This document shows, one piece after another, positions 60,025 to 64,000 of a stretch of 64,000 nucleotides of DNA. The stretch is from assembly GCF_001718795.1 (NCBI RefSeq), contig NZ_CP013437.1, positions 833,685-897,684 of the forward strand, in the 5' to 3' direction. This stretch comes from Burkholderia latens. Its GTDB lineage: Bacteria; Pseudomonadota; Gammaproteobacteria; Burkholderiales; Burkholderiaceae. The notes below the pieces were generated by a model. The model had not been told where the DNA came from, made no database searches, and saw only the letters and a list, made by a program, of their open reading frames with translations. The translations under genes were made by a program, and so were the position numbers. The first letter of the stretch is position 1; each line of letters opens with the position of its first letter.

Positions 60025-61296
60025 ATGGCCGAGTCGCAGCACATCCGGATCGTAGGCCTGCCGCACAGCAAGGACGCGTACGCGATCCGCGATTTCCTGC
60101 AGCGGCGCATGGTCGCGTACGACTGGTGCGCGCTGACGTCGGACGCCGACTGCGCACGCGAGCTCGGAATCGCGCCGTTGCGCGACATCCGGCTGCCGGT
60201 CGTGATCTTGCCGGACGGTTCGCGCCTGTACCAGCCGACGCTTGCCGAGATCGCCGCGCGCCTTGGCTGGGTCTCCAGGCCGCGCTTCGTCGAATACGAC
60301 GTGTCGATCTACGGCGCCGGCCCGGCCGGATTGTCGGCGGCCGTCTATGCGGCGTCCGAGGGGCTGCGGGCGGTGGTGATCGAGCGCGGCGCGGTGGGCG
60401 GGCAGGCCGGCACGAGCTCGCTGATCGAGAACTACATGGGGTTTCCCGACGGCATTCCGGGCGCGGAACTCGCGGAGCGTGCACGCGAGCAGGCGATGAA
60501 GTTCGGCGTCGAACTGCTGACGATGCGCGAGGGCGTGCATGCGACATTCGTCGACGGCAAGATTCGCGTCGAACTCGCCGACGGATCGCTTCTGGTCGCG
60601 CGCTCGAACATCTGCGCGACCGGCATCGAATACCGGAGCCTCGGCCTGCCGGAGGAGCCGGCATTTCTGAATGCCGGGCTGTTTTACGGCGCCGGATCGA
60701 GCGAAGCGCCGATGTGCGCGGGCGAGCAGGTTTTCATCGTCGGCGGCGGCAATTCCGCCGGGCAGGCGGCGATGAATTTCTCGCGACACGCGCGCGAGGT
60801 GACGATGCTGGTGCGCGGCGCATCGCTCGCGGACACGTTGTCGCGCTATCTGATCGACCGGATCGAGCGCACGCCGAACATCACGGTGCGCTATCGGTGC
60901 ACGGTCAGTGCCCTGTTCGGCGACGGCTGGCTCGACGCGATCGAGTTGCGCTCGGAAGACGGCGCGCGCGAACGCGTTCCGGCCACGCGCCTGTTCGTGT
61001 GCATCGGCGGCGCGCCGAATACCGACTGGGCGAAGGACACCGACATCATCCGCAATCCGGGCGGCTACCTCGTGACCGGCAGCGACCTGTACGACTGCCC
61101 GGCGTTCGAGCGCGTATGGCCGCTCGAGCGACGCCCGTACTACCTCGAAACGAGCGTGCCGGGATCATTCGCGGCCGGCGACGTCAGGTCGGGCTCGGTC
61201 AAGCGCGTCGCGTCCGCGGTCGGCGAAGGCGCGATGGCCGTGACCTTCGTGCACCGGTTTCTCGGCGAGGATGCACCCCGGCTCGCGACAGTCTGA
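60025..61296 (+). CDS. Thioredoxin-reductase-like FAD oxidoreductase without CXXC
   Basis: 423 residues. Residues 1-90 form a glutaredoxin-like module without active-site cysteines (VGLPHSKDAYAIRDFL where a CPYC would be). The flavoprotein part has FAD motif VSIYGAGPAGLSAA, VGGQAGTSSLIENYMGFP, NADPH motif VFIVGGGNSAGQAA and the TrxB-like GSFAAGDVRSGSVKRVASAVGEG ending. At the place of TrxB's CATC it has GAGSSEAP, so it cannot act as a normal thioredoxin reductase. GGGAGG precedes the ATG. Partner and substrate are unknown; the neighbouring ZnF-UBP protein is the natural candidate partner. Confidence 0.86.
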   Translation: MAESQHIRIVGLPHSKDAYAIRDFLQRRMVAYDWCALTSDADCARELGIAPLRDIRLPVVILPDGSRLYQPTLAEIAARLGWVSRPRFVEYDVSIYGAGPAGLSAAVYAASEGLRAVVIERGAVGGQAGTSSLIENYMGFPDGIPGAELAERAREQAMKFGVELLTMREGVHATFVDGKIRVELADGSLLVARSNICATGIEYRSLGLPEEPAFLNAGLFYGAGSSEAPMCAGEQVFIVGGGNSAGQAAMNFSRHAREVTMLVRGASLADTLSRYLIDRIERTPNITVRYRCTVSALFGDGWLDAIELRSEDGARERVPATRLFVCIGGAPNTDWAKDTDIIRNPGGYLVTGSDLYDCPAFERVWPLERRPYYLETSVPGSFAAGDVRSGSVKRVASAVGEGAMAVTFVHRFLGEDAPRLATV

Positions 61297-61336
61297 CGCG
61301 CGCGCGAACGCGTCCAGACCGCTCCGGTTCGCCGGC

Positions 61337-62773
61337 TCACCTGGCATCGGCCCGCGTCGACTCGCGCAGCCCGTCGCGGCCCGCCTGCGTCGGCGGCGTC
61401 CACCCGCCGCCCAACGCACGCACGAGACTCACCGTCGCGACGGCGAGCGCCTGCCGGCTGTGAATCAGCTGGCGTCGCGCATTCAGCGCGTCGCGATCGG
61501 CATCGATGACTTCGAGGTAGCTGACGTAACCGTGTGCGTAGCGGCTTAGCGACAGTCGCGCGGCCGCGTCCGTCGCGCGCGCTGCACTGTCGTAGCGCAG
61601 GATCCGTTCGTTTTGCGCGGCGATGTCGTTGAGCGCATCCTGCACGTCGCGCAACGCGGCGATCGCGGTCGCGCGGTAGTTCGCATCGGCGACGTCCATC
61701 CCGGCCCGTGCGGCGGCCACGGCGGCATCGCGCTTGCCGCCGTCGAACAGGGTCAGCGCCACGTTTGCGCCGAGACTCCACAGCGAGCTGTTGCGGTCGA
61801 GAAACGTGCGCAGGTCGCGCGTTGCGAAGCCGCCGTCGGCCGTCAGCGTGAGGCTCGGCAACCAGGCGGTGCGCGCGATGCCGAGTTCGAGCGACGCCGC
61901 ATCGGCGCGCCGAGCCGCCGCGAACACGTCCGGACGTTGCGCGAGCAGCGTTGACGGCAGTCCGGCCGGCACGTCCGGCACGCGTACGGGCACGGCTCGC
62001 GTGCCGAGGTCGAACGCAGTCGGCGATACACCGGTCAACACCGCAATCGCATCGACGAGGTTCTCGCGCAGCCGCCGGCTCTCCGCGAGATCGGCATGCG
62101 CGGTGTCGAGATCCGCCGATGCGCGCAGCGCGTCGAGGTCGCTCGCCGCACCGGCCCGCACGCGGGCGGCGATCACGTCGAGCGCGGTGCGCCGCAACCC
62201 GATCGCGCGCGCGAGCGTCGCCAGATCGTCGTCGACGAAACGCAGCGTCAGGTAATCGGCGGCGACCTCGCTCGCGATCCGCAGACGGACCGCATCGCGA
62301 TCGGCCGCGGCCTGCAGCACGTTCTGCGCGCCGACGTCCGCATCGCCGCGCAAGCGGCCCCATAGATCGACTTCGTAGCTCGCGGTGACGGGAACCGACC
62401 AGTTGTGCATCGTGCGCTTCGGCAGCGCATTGTCGACCGTGCCGGACACGCGCGAGCGGCTGAACGACGGATCGATGCGCACGACCGGCGCGAGCGCCGC
62501 GTCGCGCATGCCGAGCAGCGCCTGCGCCTGCGCGACGCGCGCGGCTGCCGCACGGATATCGAAGTTGCGCGCGAGCGCGGCGTCGACGAGGATGCCGAGC
62601 TGCGGGTCGCCGAACCACGCGGGCCATGCGTGCAGCGACGGCGCACGTTCGTCGGTGGACGGCGCGGCATGGCGGAACCGGTCGTTGCCGACCGGCATCG
62701 GCGCGAGCGGCTGCGGCGCGATCGAGCACGCGGCCAGCGTGGCGGCGGCGAGCAGCGCGAGGGCGCGCTTCAT
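61337..62773 (-). CDS. Efflux outer-membrane lipoprotein, NodT/OprM family (second)
   Basis: 478 residues. Lipobox LAAC at about 13-16. Two OEP repeats with long helices (RVAQAQALLGMRDAALAPVV and ADAASLELGIARTAWLPSLT). It ends ALGGGWTPP as in other NodT-type channels. Its ATG overlaps the expected stop of the EmrA-like fusion protein gene (ATGA), so the two form one operon. It is distinct in sequence from the RND channel at 16042. Confidence 0.92.
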   Translation of the reverse strand: MKRALALLAAATLAACSIAPQPLAPMPVGNDRFRHAAPSTDERAPSLHAWPAWFGDPQLGILVDAALARNFDIRAAAARVAQAQALLGMRDAALAPVVRIDPSFSRSRVSGTVDNALPKRTMHNWSVPVTASYEVDLWGRLRGDADVGAQNVLQAAADRDAVRLRIASEVAADYLTLRFVDDDLATLARAIGLRRTALDVIAARVRAGAASDLDALRASADLDTAHADLAESRRLRENLVDAIAVLTGVSPTAFDLGTRAVPVRVPDVPAGLPSTLLAQRPDVFAAARRADAASLELGIARTAWLPSLTLTADGGFATRDLRTFLDRNSSLWSLGANVALTLFDGGKRDAAVAAARAGMDVADANYRATAIAALRDVQDALNDIAAQNERILRYDSAARATDAAARLSLSRYAHGYVSYLEVIDADRDALNARRQLIHSRQALAVATVSLVRALGGGWTPPTQAGRDGLRESTRADAR

Positions 62774-63818
62774 CGCGAATCGCCGCCGCGTTGCAGCGTG
62801 ACGACGACCGACAGCCCGGGCCCCGGATACGCGGTTCCGACGCGGCCGGCCCGTCGAGCAGAATCTTCACCGGCACGCGCTGCGTGACTTTGGTGAAATT
62901 GCCGGTGGCGTTGTCGGGCGGCAGCAGCGCGAATTGTGCGCCCGTCGCCGGCGACAGGCTGTCGATGCGGCCGGTGAATGCCTGCTGCGGCAACGCATCG
63001 AAGTGCAATTGCACGGTGTCGCCCGCGCGCACGTGGCGAAGTTGCGTCTCGCGGAAATTCGCGACGATCCATGGATGCGGCTCCACCAGCGTGAGCAGCG
63101 CCTGGCCGGGCGCGACGTGCTCGCCGGTTTCGACGGTCTTCTTGCCGACGTAGCCGTCCGATGGCGCAACGACCGTCGTGTAGCCGAGCTGCAGCACCGC
63201 GTCGTGCAGCTCCGCATCGTTCTGGTTCGACGTGGCGTCCGCCGCCTGCGCGGCCGCGAGCGCGCTGCGCCGTTGCGCGTCGGCCGCGGCGACGCGCGCG
63301 CGGGCGGACTTGCGCGCGGCGTCGGCCGCATCGAACTCCTGCTTCGACAGGCCGCGCGGCGTCTCGCGGGTCAGCTCTCTCGCGCGCGCATAGTCGAGTT
63401 CGGCCTTGTCCGCATCGGCGTGCGCGGACACGAGCGTCGCGTCGGCCTGCTCGATCAACGCGCGCGCGCGACTTGCATCGGCGTGCGCCTGCGCGACGCG
63501 CGCGCGCTGCGCGGCGACGCGCACGTCGAAATCGCGCCGGTCGATCTGCACGAGCGCGTCGCCGGCATGCACGAACTGGTTGTCGTCGACGAGCACGCGC
63601 TCGACGGTGCCGGCCACGCGCGGCGAGATCACGTGCAGGTGCCCGGTCACGTATGCATCGTCGGTGCCGCGATCGCGTGCGTCGAACTCGTACACGAGCA
63701 GCGCGACGAGCAGCAGCGCGAGCATCGCGATTGCCGCAATCAGCGGCCGGCGCGAACGTGCGGGCGTCGCGGGCGGCGCTTGCGAGGCAGCCGGCGTATC
63801 GGAAGAAGACGTGGTCAT
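62770..63818 (-). pseudogene. EmrA/HlyD-type membrane fusion protein gene with late frameshift
   Basis: From ATG 63818 the frame encodes an EmrA-like adaptor: helix LIAAIAMLALLLVALLVYEF, DDAYVTGHLHVISPRVAGTV, coiled-coil, then DGYVGKKTVETGEHVAPGQA and TKVTQRVPVKILLDGP. After this point (about 62838-62850) the frame loses homology and runs on antisense to the next gene. The expected ending VGTAYPGPGLSVVVTLQRGG is present in the next frame and stops at 62770, in an ATGA overlap with the channel gene. A single G appears to be missing in the GCCGCG-GTCGG junction. About 325 of 350 residues are intact, so it may be a recent mutation or a sequence error. Confidence 0.75.
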
Positions 63819-63901
63819 GTCCGGTGAACTCCATCGTACGGGCAGGATTCGACGCGCCGCGTTATGCTTGCGCGAACTCGACAGGGGAGCGCCGCTCGAC
63901 G

Positions 63902-64000
63902 ATGAACACCACCTTCGCCACCGGTAGTGCCGCGCCGGCGCCGGCCGTCGGCCCCGCGTCGGATATTCCGACGTTCCGCTCGATCGCTGCGATCGCAGCC
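63902..64000 (+). CDS. Start of an unidentified gene (truncated by window end)
   Basis: 33 codons from ATG 63902, MNTTFATGSAAPAPAVGPAS then DIPTFRSIAAIAA, open to the window edge. GGGGAG lies about 12 bases upstream. It is divergent from the EmrA-like gene, 83 bases apart. The Ala/Pro-rich start and a beginning hydrophobic segment hint at a membrane protein, but there is too little to name it. Confidence 0.45.
   Translation, partial: MNTTFATGSAAPAPAVGPASDIPTFRSIAAIAA

Noticed and set aside
61140..62769. Continuation of the EmrA-like frame to give an 892-residue protein
   Set aside because: The extension is antisense to the outer-membrane channel gene and has no domain; the homologous C-terminus is in another frame ending at 62770.
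1..64000. CRISPR arrays, insertion sequences, tRNA or rRNA genes
   Set aside because: I looked for regularly spaced repeats, transposase signatures and tRNA-like clover sequences and found none; the only tandem repeats are the coding ones at 17720 and 41941.

Overview
The DNA is GC-rich with strong third-position G/C bias. The gene content (DUF4148 secreted peptides, NodT-type lipoproteins, XapX proteins, many LysR/AraC/TetR regulators and redundant FAD oxidoreductases) looks like a Burkholderia, probably a Burkholderia cepacia complex member. I see no rRNA, tRNA, ribosomal protein or replication gene. The stretch therefore reads as accessory catabolic and efflux territory, plausibly on a secondary replicon; that placement is inference.

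Layout. (1) 1-12.6 kb: a peptide-type ABC importer (binding-protein tail, two permeases, a fused double ATPase), then three FAD amine/amino-acid oxidoreductases, a short AraC-like regulator, a bicupin, an aldehyde dehydrogenase and an M20 amidohydrolase. Together these suggest uptake, deacylation and oxidation of an acylated amine or peptide-like compound. A GNAT protein follows. (2) 13.8-27.7 kb: a heavy-metal-type two-component system convergent with an RND tripartite efflux operon, a MEKHLA/PAS protein, two near-identical DUF4148 loci, and between these a complete polar-amino-acid ABC importer. A shared inverted repeat, GATWAC-N6-GTAATC, lies upstream of the response regulator, the RND operon and both DUF4148 genes, which suggests one regulon. 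(3) 27.7-31 kb: a 2,6-dihydroxypyridine-hydroxylase-like monooxygenase, a hydrolase remnant, a TetR regulator and a YoaK-type membrane protein. (4) 31-46.4 kb: a cluster with an isochorismatase-like hydrolase, XapX proteins, a YtcJ-type amidohydrolase, a secreted VOC protein, an alginate-export-type porin, LysR and AraC regulators and a 1050-residue winged-helix/ATPase regulator. After these come a second amidohydrolase and an HD-like protein that have both lost key catalytic residues. A decayed porin fragment and an extra XapX gene just upstream point to an old duplication of part of this cluster. (5) 46.5-50 kb: an Old Yellow Enzyme, an MFS exporter and a LysR regulator. (6) 50-59.4 kb: a periplasmic-type molybdenum hydroxylase (cytochrome c, 2Fe-2S and Mo subunits), a secreted ACMSD-like amidohydrolase with the ActP/YjcH symporter pair, and a VOC plus FAD monooxygenase operon behind a tandem operator. 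(7) 59.5-64 kb: a UBP zinc-finger protein divergent from a CXXC-less thioredoxin-reductase-like flavoprotein, then an EmrA-type fusion protein (frameshifted near its end) with an outer-membrane lipoprotein, and the start of a divergent gene.

The observations most worth following are the four-site operator family, the paired loss of catalytic residues at 43.7-46.4 kb, the TTATCG-N2-CGATAA operators that may link the TetR gene to a monooxygenase operon 30 kb away, the pentapeptide repeat in the large regulator, and the relics at 31.2 kb and 28.9 kb.
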